The notes: generated by a model not told the origin, from the letters alone. A stretch of DNA of 64,000 nt from Herbidospora solisilvae (GCF_009901565.1 NZ_WXEW01000005.1:186001-250000); one strand, 5' to 3'. Positions 24,317-33,972 are shown, counted from the first letter of the stretch. Program-made: numbers and translations.

Positions 24317-24670
24317 TCAACGTTCCCGAATGGCGGCGAGTGCCGTGGTCAGGTCGGGATGGACGGGGAGCCAGTCGGCCATGCCCGTCAGCCAGAGCAC
24401 ACGGGTGCGGCGGGGGTCCCCGCCGTAAACGGAGAGCATGCCGCCGTTCTCACGGGCGGCGCGATGCTGGTCGCTGATCGTGCCGAGACCGCCGGAGTCG
24501 AGGAACGTCACCCCCGACAGGTCAAGAATGAGTCGTGTGCCGGGGGCGGCCAACGCCTCGCTCAGCGCGGCGGCGAGAATCGATCTCGTCACTGCGTCGA
24601 TCTCACCTTCGGGCGCCAGAACGCCGATCCCGCCCTCCCGCCGGGACGAAATGTGCAAGCGGGTCTTCAT
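24317..24670 (-). CDS. STAS-domain anti-sigma-factor antagonist
   Basis: 117 residues from ATG 24670 (GGAGAGG about 8 bases upstream). A SpoIIAA/RsbV-type STAS fold: GEIDAVTRSILAAAL, LILDLSGVTFLDSGGLGTI. The phosphorylatable serine is present in FLDSGG. In partner switching the unphosphorylated form captures the anti-sigma kinase and frees the sigma factor. It is divergent from the hybrid kinase/phosphatase gene (82 bases apart), whose PP2C domain could dephosphorylate it. Confidence 0.88.
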   Translation of the reverse strand: MKTRLHISSRREGGIGVLAPEGEIDAVTRSILAAALSEALAAPGTRLILDLSGVTFLDSGGLGTISDQHRAARENGGMLSVYGGDPRRTRVLWLTGMADWLPVHPDLTTALAAIRER

Positions 24671-24751
24671 TGAACGCGCCTCTCCGAGGGGTCGCCGATG
24701 GCACTGTCCCCCCGAGCCCACTGTAGGACAGACTGCAACGAGGAGGTGCTA

Positions 24752-27700
24752 GTGGCAGAGCAGGCGGCGGCGCGCGCCATGAACGCCGTCCTCATGAGCG
24801 GTGGCGTGACCGGGGCCATGATCGCGGCGCAGGACTGGTCCGGCACCGCGCTCGGCCCCGTCGACACCTGGCCCGCCGGCCTGCGCGGCGTGTTGGAAGT
24901 GAGCCTGGGCAGCGAGATTCCCGTGTTCGTCTTCTGGGGGCCCGACCTCACCCACCTCTATAACGACGCGTTCATACCGATTCTTGGTGAGAAGCATCCG
25001 TCGGCGCTCGGCGCGCCCGCGGAGGAGACGTGGCGTGAGGTGTGGGACGTCCTGGGGCCCACGCTCAATGGAGTCGTGACGAGCGGGCGAGCCGCTCGCG
25101 TCGAAGACCTGTTGGTGATCACCAGCCGCCACGGATCTCCCGAGGAGACCTACTTCACCTTTACCTGCGGACCTGCCAGAGACGCCTCCGGCGCGGTTGC
25201 CGGCGTTTTCGGCGTCGTCAGGGAAACCACCGCCGAGGTGCTCGGCGACCGCCGTAGGGCGATCTTGCACCGGCTCGCCGAGCGCACCATGACCGCGGTC
25301 TCGGCGGCCGACGCGGCCGAGACCGCCGCCGAGGTGTTCAGCGGCCACCCGATCGACATTCCGTTCGCACTGATCTACCTGCTCGCGCCTGATCGCAGCA
25401 TCGCGACCCTGGCCGGTGCCGCCGGGCTACGTCCCGGGGGCCGGTTGAGCCCACTCACCGTCGACCTCGCCGCGTCCGAGACGGCCTGGCCGCTCGCTGC
25501 CGCGCTCAACGGCGCGGTGGTGGCTCCTTGCCCGCCGAGCCCGGAGCTGCCGCCTGCCCGTGCGGGCTTCGACCCCGTCGGGCACGCCCTTGTCCTGCCT
25601 CTCGGCTCGTCCGGGATCCTTGTGGCCGGGCTCCACAGCGGACGCCCGCTCGACGACGACCACCGCACCTTCCTCGACATGGTCGGTGGTCTGGTCGCCG
25701 CTGCCCTCGGCAACGCCGCCGCGTTCGACCACGAGCGCCGGCGCGCGGAGGCCGGCTCGCGGTTCCTGGGGGACGTCAGTCACGAGCTGCGCACCCCGCT
25801 CACCCTCATGCTGAGCCCGCTGGCAGATGTTCTCGCCGATTCGACCGGGCCCCATCCGCGTGACCGCGACGGTGTCGAGCTGGCGTACCGGAACGCACTG
25901 CGACAGCTCAACCTGGTGAACGAACTGCTCGACTTCTCGCGCGCCGACGCCGGAGCCGTCGAGCCGAGGCCGCAGGCGGTCGATCTGGCCCGGCTCACCT
26001 CCCAGCTGGCGGACCTGTTCCGTCCGGCGATCAGCCACAGCGGTCTCACCTTCGACGTCGACTGCCCGCCACTCCCTCAGCCGGTGTCGGTCGACCGCGG
26101 CATGTGGGAGAAGATCGTCCTCAACCTGCTGTCGAACGCGTTCACGTTCACCTTCGAAGGCGGCGTGCGGGTTTCGCTCGGCCTCGACCATGAGGGATCG
26201 GTACGGCTCCAAGTCGCCGACACCGGGACCGGGATCCCACCCGAGGAAGTGGGCCGTCTGTTCGAGCGCTTCCACCAGGTGCCCGGAGGAAGGTCCCGCA
26301 GCGCTGAGGGCAGCGGAATCGGGTTGTCGCTGGTCCGGGAACTCGTCGAGCTGCTCAAGGGGAGCATCGACGTGACCAGTGAGCCGGGCGTGGGCAGCGT
26401 GTTCACGGTGACGATTCCCTTCGAGCCCGTCAAGGGGGCCGTGGAGCCGTATACGGCCACGCCGGAAACGGCGGCCTTCATCGAAGAGGCGACGAGCTGG
26501 ACGGCGGGACAGCCGCCCGTCGAGCCTGGTCCGGTCGAGGTGCTCGTCGTCGACGACAGCGCCGACATGCGCGCCTATCTGACCCGGGTCCTGGCGCCCC
26601 ACTGGCGCATCCACGCCGTCGCCGACGGCCGACGTGCGCTCGACTTCCTGGAGGCCGCGCAGTCGCCACCCGAGCTGGTCCTGACCGACGTGATGATGCC
26701 CGACCTCGACGGGTTCGCACTCCTCAAGGCCATCCGCGCCGCCGATCGCCTTCGCGGCATCCCCGTGATCATGGTGTCGGCACGCGCCGGTCAGGAAGCC
26801 GTGATCGAGGGGCTGGACGCCGACGCCGACGACTACCTGGTCAAACCGTTCACCAGCGCCGAACTGATCGCCCGCGTGCGCACCAACCTGACGACCGCGC
26901 GCAGCCGCCGCCATGCGGCAGACCGGATCAGGGCCCTCTCAGCGGTCGCCCAGAAGCTCAGCGGCAGTCTCCAACCCCGTCACGTCGCCGAGATCCTCGC
27001 CGAACACCTGGTTCCCGACTACTCCGACGGCTGCTCGGTGTGGTTGCCCACCGAGGACGATCCGGAGGCGCTTCGCCTCGCCCATCTCGCCACGGGGCCG
27101 AGGCTGTCTCCGGAGTCGCGCCACGCCCTGTCGGAACCCGGGGAGGCGACCGCCGGTACGCTCGACCTCCCGTTCGAATACGCGGACGCGACCGGACAGC
27201 GGACCGCGATGTTGCGGCTCGCCTCCTCCTCGTTGGGGTTCGACGAGCGGGTCTGGCTACGTGAACTGCTCGACGTGGCCGGGTCGGCGCTGACCAACGC
27301 CGCGAGCTACCGTCATGAGCACGGCATCGCCCTGCAACTCCAGCAGTCCCTGCTGCCCATGGCCCTGCCGGTGTCCAAACGGTACAAACTGGCTTCCCGC
27401 TACCGCGCCGGCGCCGCAGGACATCAGGTCGGCGGCGACTGGTACGACGCCTTCCACCTGCCCGACGGACGGCTCGGCCTGACGATCGGCGACGTGATCG
27501 GCAACGGCATCCAGGCCGCCGCCCTGATGGGCCGGGTACGCAGCGCCATGCGGGCCTACGTCCTGGAGGGCATGCCGCCCGCGAGGGCGATGGAGAAGGT
27601 CAACATCTTTCTCGAGAGCGTCGGACGGAACCAGTTCACCACCGCGTTCTCCGCCGTGTACGACCTGGAGACCCGCTGGCTCGAGTTCGCCAACGCCGGC

Positions 27701-28021
27701 CACCTTCCCCCCGTCCTCGTCGCCGGCGGAGAGGCCGAACTCCTCGACGTACGTCCCAACCTGTGCCTCGGTCTGCAGACGACGTTCACCTACACCGGCC
27801 AGCGGGTGCGGCTGGCGCCCGGGTCGACGCTCCTGCTCTACACCGACGGCCTCGTCGAGCGCCGTGACGAGTTCCTCGACGACCGGCTCGCGCGACTCCG
27901 CGACGCCTTCGCGGGCTTCTCCGGAAGCCACGACGAGATCTGCGATCACGCCCTCAGGGCGATGTCGGTCCCCACCCAGCACGCCGACGACGACATCGCG
28001 CTGCTGACCCTGTCCGTCTGA
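24752..28021 (+). CDS. Hybrid histidine kinase / receiver / SpoIIE-type phosphatase
   Basis: 1089 residues from GTG 24752, with GAGGAGG 5 bases upstream. Order: PAS-like sensor (residues 20-165), GAF-like region (170-320), HisKA with His344 in DVSHELRTPLTL, HATPase_c (about 440-570; NLLSNAFTFT, DTGTGIP, GSGIGLSLV), receiver domain with Asp646 in LTDVMMPDLDG and the KPF lysine, a second GAF-like linker, and a C-terminal PP2C/SpoIIE phosphatase (about 880-1089; GGDWYDAF, IGDVIGNGIQAA, FANAGHLPP, LLYTDGLVE, DDDIALLTL). No membrane helix, so it senses inside the cell. The PP2C end probably acts on a STAS antagonist, and both flanking genes (STAS, RsbW-like) fit this. Confidence 0.93.
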   Translation: MAEQAAARAMNAVLMSGGVTGAMIAAQDWSGTALGPVDTWPAGLRGVLEVSLGSEIPVFVFWGPDLTHLYNDAFIPILGEKHPSALGAPAEETWREVWDVLGPTLNGVVTSGRAARVEDLLVITSRHGSPEETYFTFTCGPARDASGAVAGVFGVVRETTAEVLGDRRRAILHRLAERTMTAVSAADAAETAAEVFSGHPIDIPFALIYLLAPDRSIATLAGAAGLRPGGRLSPLTVDLAASETAWPLAAALNGAVVAPCPPSPELPPARAGFDPVGHALVLPLGSSGILVAGLHSGRPLDDDHRTFLDMVGGLVAAALGNAAAFDHERRRAEAGSRFLGDVSHELRTPLTLMLSPLADVLADSTGPHPRDRDGVELAYRNALRQLNLVNELLDFSRADAGAVEPRPQAVDLARLTSQLADLFRPAISHSGLTFDVDCPPLPQPVSVDRGMWEKIVLNLLSNAFTFTFEGGVRVSLGLDHEGSVRLQVADTGTGIPPEEVGRLFERFHQVPGGRSRSAEGSGIGLSLVRELVELLKGSIDVTSEPGVGSVFTVTIPFEPVKGAVEPYTATPETAAFIEEATSWTAGQPPVEPGPVEVLVVDDSADMRAYLTRVLAPHWRIHAVADGRRALDFLEAAQSPPELVLTDVMMPDLDGFALLKAIRAADRLRGIPVIMVSARAGQEAVIEGLDADADDYLVKPFTSAELIARVRTNLTTARSRRHAADRIRALSAVAQKLSGSLQPRHVAEILAEHLVPDYSDGCSVWLPTEDDPEALRLAHLATGPRLSPESRHALSEPGEATAGTLDLPFEYADATGQRTAMLRLASSSLGFDERVWLRELLDVAGSALTNAASYRHEHGIALQLQQSLLPMALPVSKRYKLASRYRAGAAGHQVGGDWYDAFHLPDGRLGLTIGDVIGNGIQAAALMGRVRSAMRAYVLEGMPPARAMEKVNIFLESVGRNQFTTAFSAVYDLETRWLEFANAGHLPPVLVAGGEAELLDVRPNLCLGLQTTFTYTGQRVRLAPGSTLLLYTDGLVERRDEFLDDRLARLRDAFAGFSGSHDEICDHALRAMSVPTQHADDDIALLTLSV

Positions 28022-28032
28022 GGTCGCGGCCG

Positions 28033-28428
28033 TCAGGCCATCCCCATCCGGGTGCGCATGCGCACGGTCGACCGTCCGACGCGTCGGGATATGACCACTT
28101 CGTCGCAGATCTGGTGGATGAGCCACAGGCCGCGCCCGCCACCCTTCGACGGCGGCGGTGGCGGCCCGGCTCGCAGGTGCGCCGCCGTCAGCTCGCCCTT
28201 CTCGTCGCTGACCTCGATGACCAGGTCGGTGCCGTCACACCACATCGTCAGCTCGCCGCGGCCCCCACCGTGTTCGATGACGTTGACCACTGCTTCGTGG
28301 ACGGCGAGTGCGAGATCTTCGAGCCGTTCACCGGAAAGGCCCGCCAGCCGCGCGCCGCGCTTCACGTGTTCTCGCAGTGTGCTGTAGTCGTCGCTGATGG
28401 CCCACCGCTCGAAATTCGCTCGTGGCAT
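28033..28428 (-). CDS. RsbW-like anti-sigma factor / serine kinase
   Basis: 131 residues from ATG 28428 (GGAG 5 bases upstream; an in-frame ATG at 28476 is an alternative). A GHKL ATPase fold of the SpoIIAB/RsbW type: N-box LAVHEAVVNVIEHG, G1 region VSDEKGE, G2 GGGRGLWLIHQ. It would phosphorylate a STAS antagonist and sequester a sigma factor. It converges on the hybrid kinase gene with an 11-base gap. Its sigma partner is not in the window. Confidence 0.85.
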   Translation of the reverse strand: MPRANFERWAISDDYSTLREHVKRGARLAGLSGERLEDLALAVHEAVVNVIEHGGGRGELTMWCDGTDLVIEVSDEKGELTAAHLRAGPPPPPSKGGGRGLWLIHQICDEVVISRRVGRSTVRMRTRMGMA

Positions 28429-28642
28429 CGGCTCCGACCTCCCCGCGGCAGTGCCGCTCTGTGCTTCTATCCTCATTCGGCGCGTTGATACGCGCGGACG
28501 GGTCAAAGCACTGCCCGGCCGAACCTTCGGGACATGGACGCGATCCCCAGGTGAGTGACCACCTTGTCACCGCGTGATGGGTGCTGTCGAGACCGTAGCG
28601 TGACAGACCTGTTCGTACACGGTCACCGCGCCTGTGGCGTCG

Positions 28643-29359
28643 TCACCGCAAGGCTGACGCGATCGCGAAGGCGCGTTTGACGTACTCCCACACCTCCTCG
28701 TCGACCAGCCCTTTCGTGGCCTGCGCAGCTCCTTGGGCGTCGAGCTTGGCGTACATCGACGACAGCACCGAGAGATCACCGCCCGCTATGTCGCGGGCCA
28801 CCGCGCTCCACCGTCCGGCGAGTTCCTGGACGCGGGGGTCGGCCGGATCGACCTCCTCGGCCACGCATGCGCGCAGCTCTTCGACCACGTCGGCCAGGGC
28901 GGACCGCCAGGTGGCGAGCTTGTCGGAATCGTGCCGCCGGCGTAGGCGGGCGAGTTGCTCGGGACTGAACCCGCTGGACTGGGTCATGGTCTTCATCACC
29001 TCGATCAGTTGTCCCGCCGATGGCAGGGGAGCCAGGCGCAGCAGGCCGGCCAGGAGCCGGCGCAGCCGCTGTGCGTCGGCGATGCGGGTTTCCACGCGGG
29101 CGAGCTGTTCTCGCACCATGGGGGCGAGGTCGGGCTCCTCGTCGAGCGCGCGGGCGATCTCCGGAAGGGGGATGCCGAGTTCACGCATCGCGACGATGCG
29201 ATAGAGGCGGCGCACGTCCTCCTCGCCGTAGCGGCGATGGCCGGAGGCGGAACGCTCGATGGGCGGCAGCAGCCCGATGTCCTCGAAGTGCCGCAGCGCC
29301 CGTGCCGTCAGGCCGGTGACGGCGGTGAGTTCGCCGATCCTCCAGTGCCGTATCTCCAC
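28643..29359 (-). CDS. MerR-family transcriptional regulator
   Basis: 238 residues. A MerR DNA-binding domain is at the N-terminus (WRIGELTAVTGLTARALRHFEDIGLL, then SGHRRYGEEDVRRLYRI), a dimerisation helix follows, and the C-terminal 120 residues look like the TipAS-type helical ligand domain (WRSALADVVEELRACV). No metal-binding cysteines. The target is unknown; it may control itself or genes on either side. Confidence 0.88.
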   Translation of the reverse strand: MEIRHWRIGELTAVTGLTARALRHFEDIGLLPPIERSASGHRRYGEEDVRRLYRIVAMRELGIPLPEIARALDEEPDLAPMVREQLARVETRIADAQRLRRLLAGLLRLAPLPSAGQLIEVMKTMTQSSGFSPEQLARLRRRHDSDKLATWRSALADVVEELRACVAEEVDPADPRVQELAGRWSAVARDIAGGDLSVLSSMYAKLDAQGAAQATKGLVDEEVWEYVKRAFAIASALR

Positions 29360-29403
29360 GGTGGCGACGTTAGAACTTCACGTCGCGTCAGGTGCAAGCC
29401 TTG

Positions 29404-29735
29404 TCAGGCGGTGGCGTAGTCGGACAGGGCGGGCTCCAGCAGGTCGAAGGCCCGGGTGGCTTCGGCGGCGACGGTCTGGGCGATCTCGTCGTTGGAGCGA
29501 CCGGCGATGGTGAGCGTCTGGATGCGGTTGAACAACACGCGGTGGACGGTGCCGAGCAGGCCGGCGGCGGTCTGGACGGTGATGTCGTCGGGCCGGCCGC
29601 CGGTGGTCTCGGCCAGGGCCCGTGCCAGGTGGTGTTCCCGCTGGTCGTGCAGGCCGCGCAGGCAGGCGCTCAGGGTCGGGCTGTCGGCGATCATGCGGGC
29701 GAACTGCGGGCCGGAGAACCCGGCTACCGGGTCCT
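29404..29735 (-). pseudogene. TetR-family regulator, N-terminus lost
   Basis: About 110 codons at the 3' end of a leftward frame match a TetR C-terminal ligand domain (FARMIADSPTL, HLARALAETTGGRPDD, AAGLLGTVHRVLF, RAFDLLEPAL). The helix-turn-helix that should precede it is missing: beyond about 29735 the frame reads as the antisense of the neighbouring AraC remnant. It is therefore a headless fragment. A deletion that joined it to the AraC remnant explains both. Confidence 0.65.
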
Positions 29736-29859
29736 CGGCGGCCACGACGTCGTGCTCGCCCGTGGCATCGAGGTGCTGCCGCCCGAGCAGCGGGACCAGC
29801 GGGCCGGCGGCGTGATCCTGGCCTTCACCCTCGACGGCGGCCTGCGGGAACAGGAACAG

Positions 29860-30720
29860 CGGCTGCGCGACGCCGTCGTCGAGCCGCCGTGGGGAATGCG
29901 GTTGAGCGGTTCGATCCAGCTCGGGGTGCACGCGGTCGTGCGGGGCCGGGGATGGCTCTGGACGGACACTCCCGGCAGCGCGGTGGAGCTCTCGCCCGGG
30001 ACCGTGGTGCTGGTGCGCGGCGGGCCCGACCACTACGTCGGAGACCAGCCGGGCGCCCACTGCGTGGGACCGGAGGAGTTCGGGGCCCGGCATCCGCTGA
30101 CGGAGGCCGGGTGAGAGCCCCCGGGCCACGGTCTTCCTGTGCGGCGCCTACCGGTTCTCCGGCGAGGTCGGCAGCGCGCTGCTCGACGCACTGCCCCAGG
30201 TCATGACCTTGACCCCGGCGCTCGACGACCCCTCCGGGACGTGATCACCCTGCTGTCCCGCGAGCTCGGCAGGACCCAGCCCGCCCAGCAGATCGTGCTC
30301 GACCGGCTGCTCGACCTGCTTCTCGTGCTCGCCATCCGCGGTGACTTCGAGCAGAACACGACCGCGCCGCGTTGGTACCGGGCGTCGGCCGATCCTCGGC
30401 TGGGCGCCGTGTTGCGGGCCATGCACGAGAACGCGGCACACCCGTGGACGGTGCCGGAACCGGCCGCGATCAGCGGGTTGTCGCGAGCCGCCTTCGCGCG
30501 GGCCTTCCAGGAGAAACCCGATCAGGCGCCGATGCGCTACCTGACCGAGTGGCGCATGACCCTCGCCCGCGACCACCTGCGTGACGGCGACCTGAGCCTG
30601 CGCGCGTCGCCGAGGCCGTCGGCTACGCCTCACCGTTCGCCTTCACCGCCGCCTTCCGCCGCCACCACGCCAGCCCGCCGGAGTCTGGCGGAAGGCGGAG
30701 CAGACGGCCGCCGCGGTTCA
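29860..30720 (+). pseudogene. Frameshifted AraC-family regulator (cupin-type)
   Basis: Homology to an AraC regulator with an N-terminal cupin continues through several frames. Cupin part in one frame: RDAVVEPPWGMRL to GPDHYVGDQPG, ending at a TGA near 30112. Then another frame: CGAYRFSGEVGSALLDALP up to a TGA near 30241. Then back to the first: VITLLSREL, LDRLLDLLLVLAIRG, HPWTVPEPAAISGLSRAAFARAF, PMRYLTEWRMTLARDHLRDGDLSLR. Then a third frame: VAEAVGYASPFAFTAAFRRHH. Three shifts show decay, not a simple sequencing error. It lies head to head with the headless TetR remnant. Confidence 0.75.
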
Positions 30721-30938
30721 CCGGCCGGCCCGGCTCCACTCGGCGAGCCCGCGCAGCCCCTCCTCCGATGGCAAGCCCGTGGCCGCCGGCTGGCCTTCTT
30801 CCGCGACCCGTGGGGGGAACATGATCGGACTCTCGGAGGCCCTGCCCGGTGCGGGCGCCTGACGTCCGATCGTTTGCCTGGACATTACGGGTCCGTGCCC
30901 AGGTCTGCGTGGTAATGCGCCCTATCATCGAGGTTTCT

Positions 30939-32741
30939 ATGTTGCGGGCGTTCTTCAGGACCGAGGCGGGCAGCACGAGTGTGCTGCTCGGGGCTACCCT
31001 TGCGGCGCTGCTGTGGGCCAACTCCCCGTGGGGCGACACCTACGAGGCGTTCTGGCACCTTCAGGCCGGGTTGTCCTTCGGCGACGCCGTCTTCTCGCTC
31101 GATCTGCGTCACTGGGTCAACGACGGGCTCATGACGCTGTTCTTCTTCCTCATCGGTCTGGAGATCTCCTACGAGGTGCGTCTCGGCCAGCTCACCGACC
31201 GGCGGCTGCTGGCCGTCCCGGCGGTCGCCGCGTTCGGGGGGCTCGTCGTGCCGGCGGTGGTCTACCTGGCGTTGAACGCGGGCGGGCCGGGGGTGGGCGG
31301 CTGGGGGGTGCCGATCGCCACCGACACGGCGTTCGTGCTGGGGGTGCTGGCCGTCGTGGGGGCACGCTGTCCCGAGCCGTTGCGGGCGTTCCTGCTGACG
31401 CTCGCGATCGTGGACGACGTGCTGGCCATCATCGTCATCGCCGTCTTCTACACCGAGGACCTGTCGATGGCGTCGCTGTTCACCGCGGCGGCGCTGCTGG
31501 CCGCGATCGTGATGCTGCGCTGGTTGAGGATCTGGCGGGCGCCGGCGTACATCGTGCTGGGGTTCGCGTTGTGGGTGGCGACGCTGGAGAGCGGGGTGCA
31601 TCCCACGTTGATCGGCATCGCGCTCGGGGTGCTGGTCTTCGTGTACGCGCCCAGCGACTACAAGCTGCTGACGGCGGGAGAGGCCGTCCACGAGTTCACC
31701 GCCGACCCCAGCGCCCGGGGGGCCCGCAGGGCGGCGCGGAAGGTGCAGGCGGCGGTCTCGGTGAACGAGCGGCTGCAGCTCAGGATCAGCCCGTGGAGCA
31801 GCTACCTGATCGTGCCGGTGTTCGCGCTGGCCAACGCGGGGGTGGTGCTCGACGCCGAGTCGCTGCGGCGGGCGGTCACCTCGCCGATCACCATCGGCGT
31901 CGTGCTCGGGCTGCTGCTGGGCAAGTTCGCCGGCATCGCGTTCGGCACGTGGTTGCCGCTGCGGCTGAAGTGGGGGGTGCTGCCGGGCAACCTGGTGTGG
32001 GGACAGCTGCTCGGCGGCGCGGCCGTCTCGGGCATCGGGTTCACGGTGTCGTTGTTCATCGTCGGGCTGGCGTTCGACGATCCGGCCGTGCAGAGCCAGG
32101 CCAAGATCGGCATCCTGGCAGGCTCGTCGTTGTCCGCGCTGACCGGGTGGTTGATCTTCAGGATGGCCTGGGACAGGGGCGGCGTGTGCGCGCCGCCGGA
32201 GGCGGACCTCGAACCGGTCGAGGAGGTGCCGGTCGTGCTCTCCGAGCCGGTCGGCCCCGGCGACCACGTGCGCGGCCCGGCCGTCCACAAGGTCACGATC
32301 GTGGAGTACGGCGACTTCGAGTGCCCCTACTGCGGACGCCTCCACCCGATTTTGGAGGAACTGCTCGCCAGGCACCGGACGACCCGGCTGGTGTTCCGCC
32401 ACTTCCCGCTGCGCACCATCCACCCCAGGGCGGTGCCGGCCGCGCTGGCGGCCGAGGGAGCGGCGGCCGACGGGAAGTTCTGGGAGATGCACGACATCCT
32501 GTTCGCCAACCAGCGTTTCCTGACCGACGGCGACCTGGCCCGCTACGCCGCCGACATCGGGGTCGAGCCCTGGCCGGACGTGCCGGCCCGGCTCGCCAGG
32601 ATCGGGCACGACGAGGAGACCGGCCGGGCCAGCGGAGTGCGCGGCACCCCGACCTTGTTCATCAACGGCCTGCGCTACCAGGGCGGCATGGACCTGGAGT
32701 CGATCAGCCGGGCGATCAGGGAGGCCGAGCGGCAACCCTGA
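30939..32741 (+). CDS. nhaA: Na+/H+ antiporter NhaA fused to a DsbA-like thioredoxin domain
   Basis: 600 residues from ATG 30939 (GAGG 5 bases upstream; ATG 30915 is an alternative). Residues 1-415 are NhaA, with about 11 membrane helices, HWVNDGLMTLFFFLIGLEI, and the paired aspartates IVDDVLAIIVIAVFY that carry ions. From about residue 445 a DsbA-like thioredoxin fold follows with active site CPYC in YGDFECPYCGRLHP and the cis-proline loop RGTPTLFING. It exchanges Na+ for H+; the fused thiol-redox domain, known in actinobacterial NhaA proteins, may regulate or act separately. Stop is 3 bases from the convergent DUF1918 stop. Confidence 0.94.
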   Translation: MLRAFFRTEAGSTSVLLGATLAALLWANSPWGDTYEAFWHLQAGLSFGDAVFSLDLRHWVNDGLMTLFFFLIGLEISYEVRLGQLTDRRLLAVPAVAAFGGLVVPAVVYLALNAGGPGVGGWGVPIATDTAFVLGVLAVVGARCPEPLRAFLLTLAIVDDVLAIIVIAVFYTEDLSMASLFTAAALLAAIVMLRWLRIWRAPAYIVLGFALWVATLESGVHPTLIGIALGVLVFVYAPSDYKLLTAGEAVHEFTADPSARGARRAARKVQAAVSVNERLQLRISPWSSYLIVPVFALANAGVVLDAESLRRAVTSPITIGVVLGLLLGKFAGIAFGTWLPLRLKWGVLPGNLVWGQLLGGAAVSGIGFTVSLFIVGLAFDDPAVQSQAKIGILAGSSLSALTGWLIFRMAWDRGGVCAPPEADLEPVEEVPVVLSEPVGPGDHVRGPAVHKVTIVEYGDFECPYCGRLHPILEELLARHRTTRLVFRHFPLRTIHPRAVPAALAAEGAAADGKFWEMHDILFANQRFLTDGDLARYAADIGVEPWPDVPARLARIGHDEETGRASGVRGTPTLFINGLRYQGGMDLESISRAIREAERQP

Positions 32742-32744
32742 CCG

Positions 32745-32948
32745 TCAGGCTTGTTCACCCTCCGGTCTGCTCACCACGTGGGCGTCGGGTCCGGGGAACA
32801 CCAGGGACTCGTGGTCGTCGCCCGTCCAGCGCACCAGGTAGGGAGGAGAGCCGTCCGGGTGGCGCACCTCGGTGATGACGCCGATCTTCCGGGGCTCGTG
32901 GTCGCTGCTGCCCTCGACGATCAGCCGGTCTCCCATAGCGGCCTTCAT
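32745..32948 (-). CDS. DUF1918 protein
   Basis: 67 residues, ATG 32948 with AAAGGAG 6 bases upstream. The SH3-like DUF1918 fold is evident: GDRLIVEGSSDHEPRKIGVITEV, then PPYLVRWTGDDHESLVFPGPDA. These small proteins are common in actinobacteria, often beside stress-response genes. Its function is unknown. It is divergent from a universal stress protein, which fits a shared stress response. Confidence 0.85.
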   Translation of the reverse strand: MKAAMGDRLIVEGSSDHEPRKIGVITEVRHPDGSPPYLVRWTGDDHESLVFPGPDAHVVSRPEGEQA

Positions 32949-33053
32949 CGTGTTCTCCTTTCTCGACGCGCCTTCTCATCCATCGTCCGTCCGGGCGCGC
33001 CCACGGCCTATGCGGTGGACGCCAAGAGACCGGAAAATGCCGTCGGCAGAAGG

Positions 33054-33067
33054 ACAAAGCCCTTTGT
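33054..33067. promoter_or_regulatory. Short inverted repeat between DUF1918 and USP genes
   Basis: ACAAAG-CC-CTTTGT, a perfect 6-bp dyad, lies 57 bases before the universal stress protein ATG and about 106 bases from the DUF1918 start. It could be an operator; a chance match is also possible. Confidence 0.25.
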
Positions 33068-33123
33068 GGCGGCCGCGACCGGCGGACGAAAGTGGAAGGA
33101 AGACCCGAAGAAGGACACGAGAC

Positions 33124-33972
33124 ATGGTTCCGATCATCGTCGTGGGCGTGGACGGATCAAGTCCTTCGCTCGCGGCCGTGCAGTACGCGGCCGAGGACGC
33201 CGCACGCAGGCACGCCGCTCTGCGGATCATCCACGCGCGGTCGGCGGCCGTCCGGGACGCCGAGCTCAACGCCGTACAGGAGAGACACCACCAGGAGGTG
33301 CTCGCCGAAGCGCAGCGGCGGGCCTGGGAGTGCGCCCCGGACATCCGGATCAGCGCCCAGCTCGTCGTGGGACCACCCGCCGAACGCCTGAGAGAGGCGG
33401 CGCACGACGCCGACGAGGTCGTGATCGGCAGCCGCGGCAAGGGCGGCTTCGCGGGCTTGATCCTCGGCTCGGTCAGCCTGTCGATGGTGGGTCACATCCC
33501 CGGACCGGTCGTCGTCGTCCGCAAGCCCGCCCAGCGGATCTACGGAAAACTCGTCGTCGGGTACGACGGAGGCGACGAGTCGGAGACGGCGCTGGAGTTC
33601 GCCTTCGCCGAGGCCGACCGGCGCGGCGCCCGCCTCAAGCTCGTGTACGCGTGGGAGCCGCCGTCGTTCGCGGCCTCCGCCGTCGTCTACGGAGCGCTGC
33701 TCCAGCAACTGTTCGACGAGCGCATCACCTCCGTCTGGCAGCAACTCGCGCCGTGGACGCTGAAGTACCCCCACATCCCGGTCGAACGCCTGGCCACCTG
33801 CGGTCACCCCGTCTTCCTGCTGTCGGAGGAGTCCCGCACGGCGGATCTGGTGATCGTCGGCTCACGCGGGCGGGGCACGTTCGCCTCGACCGCCCTCGGC
33901 TCGGTCGGCCACGGCCTGCTGCACCGCGCGCACTGCCCGGTCGCCGTCGTCGCGGAGGAGGGCCGGCGATAG
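33124..33972 (+). CDS. Universal stress protein, two USP domains
   Basis: 282 residues from ATG 33124. Two tandem UspA folds: first IIVVGVDGSSPS ... GSRGKGGFAGLILGSVS; second LVVGYDGGDES ... GSRGRGTFASTALGSVG. Both halves keep the G-2x-G-9x-G(S/T) ATP-binding signature, so the protein likely binds ATP. In actinobacteria such proteins rise in stationary phase and hypoxia. Neighbours NhaA and DUF1918 suggest a stress locus. Its stop is 6 bases from the convergent endonuclease-family stop. Confidence 0.92.
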   Translation: MVPIIVVGVDGSSPSLAAVQYAAEDAARRHAALRIIHARSAAVRDAELNAVQERHHQEVLAEAQRRAWECAPDIRISAQLVVGPPAERLREAAHDADEVVIGSRGKGGFAGLILGSVSLSMVGHIPGPVVVVRKPAQRIYGKLVVGYDGGDESETALEFAFAEADRRGARLKLVYAWEPPSFAASAVVYGALLQQLFDERITSVWQQLAPWTLKYPHIPVERLATCGHPVFLLSEESRTADLVIVGSRGRGTFASTALGSVGHGLLHRAHCPVAVVAEEGRR

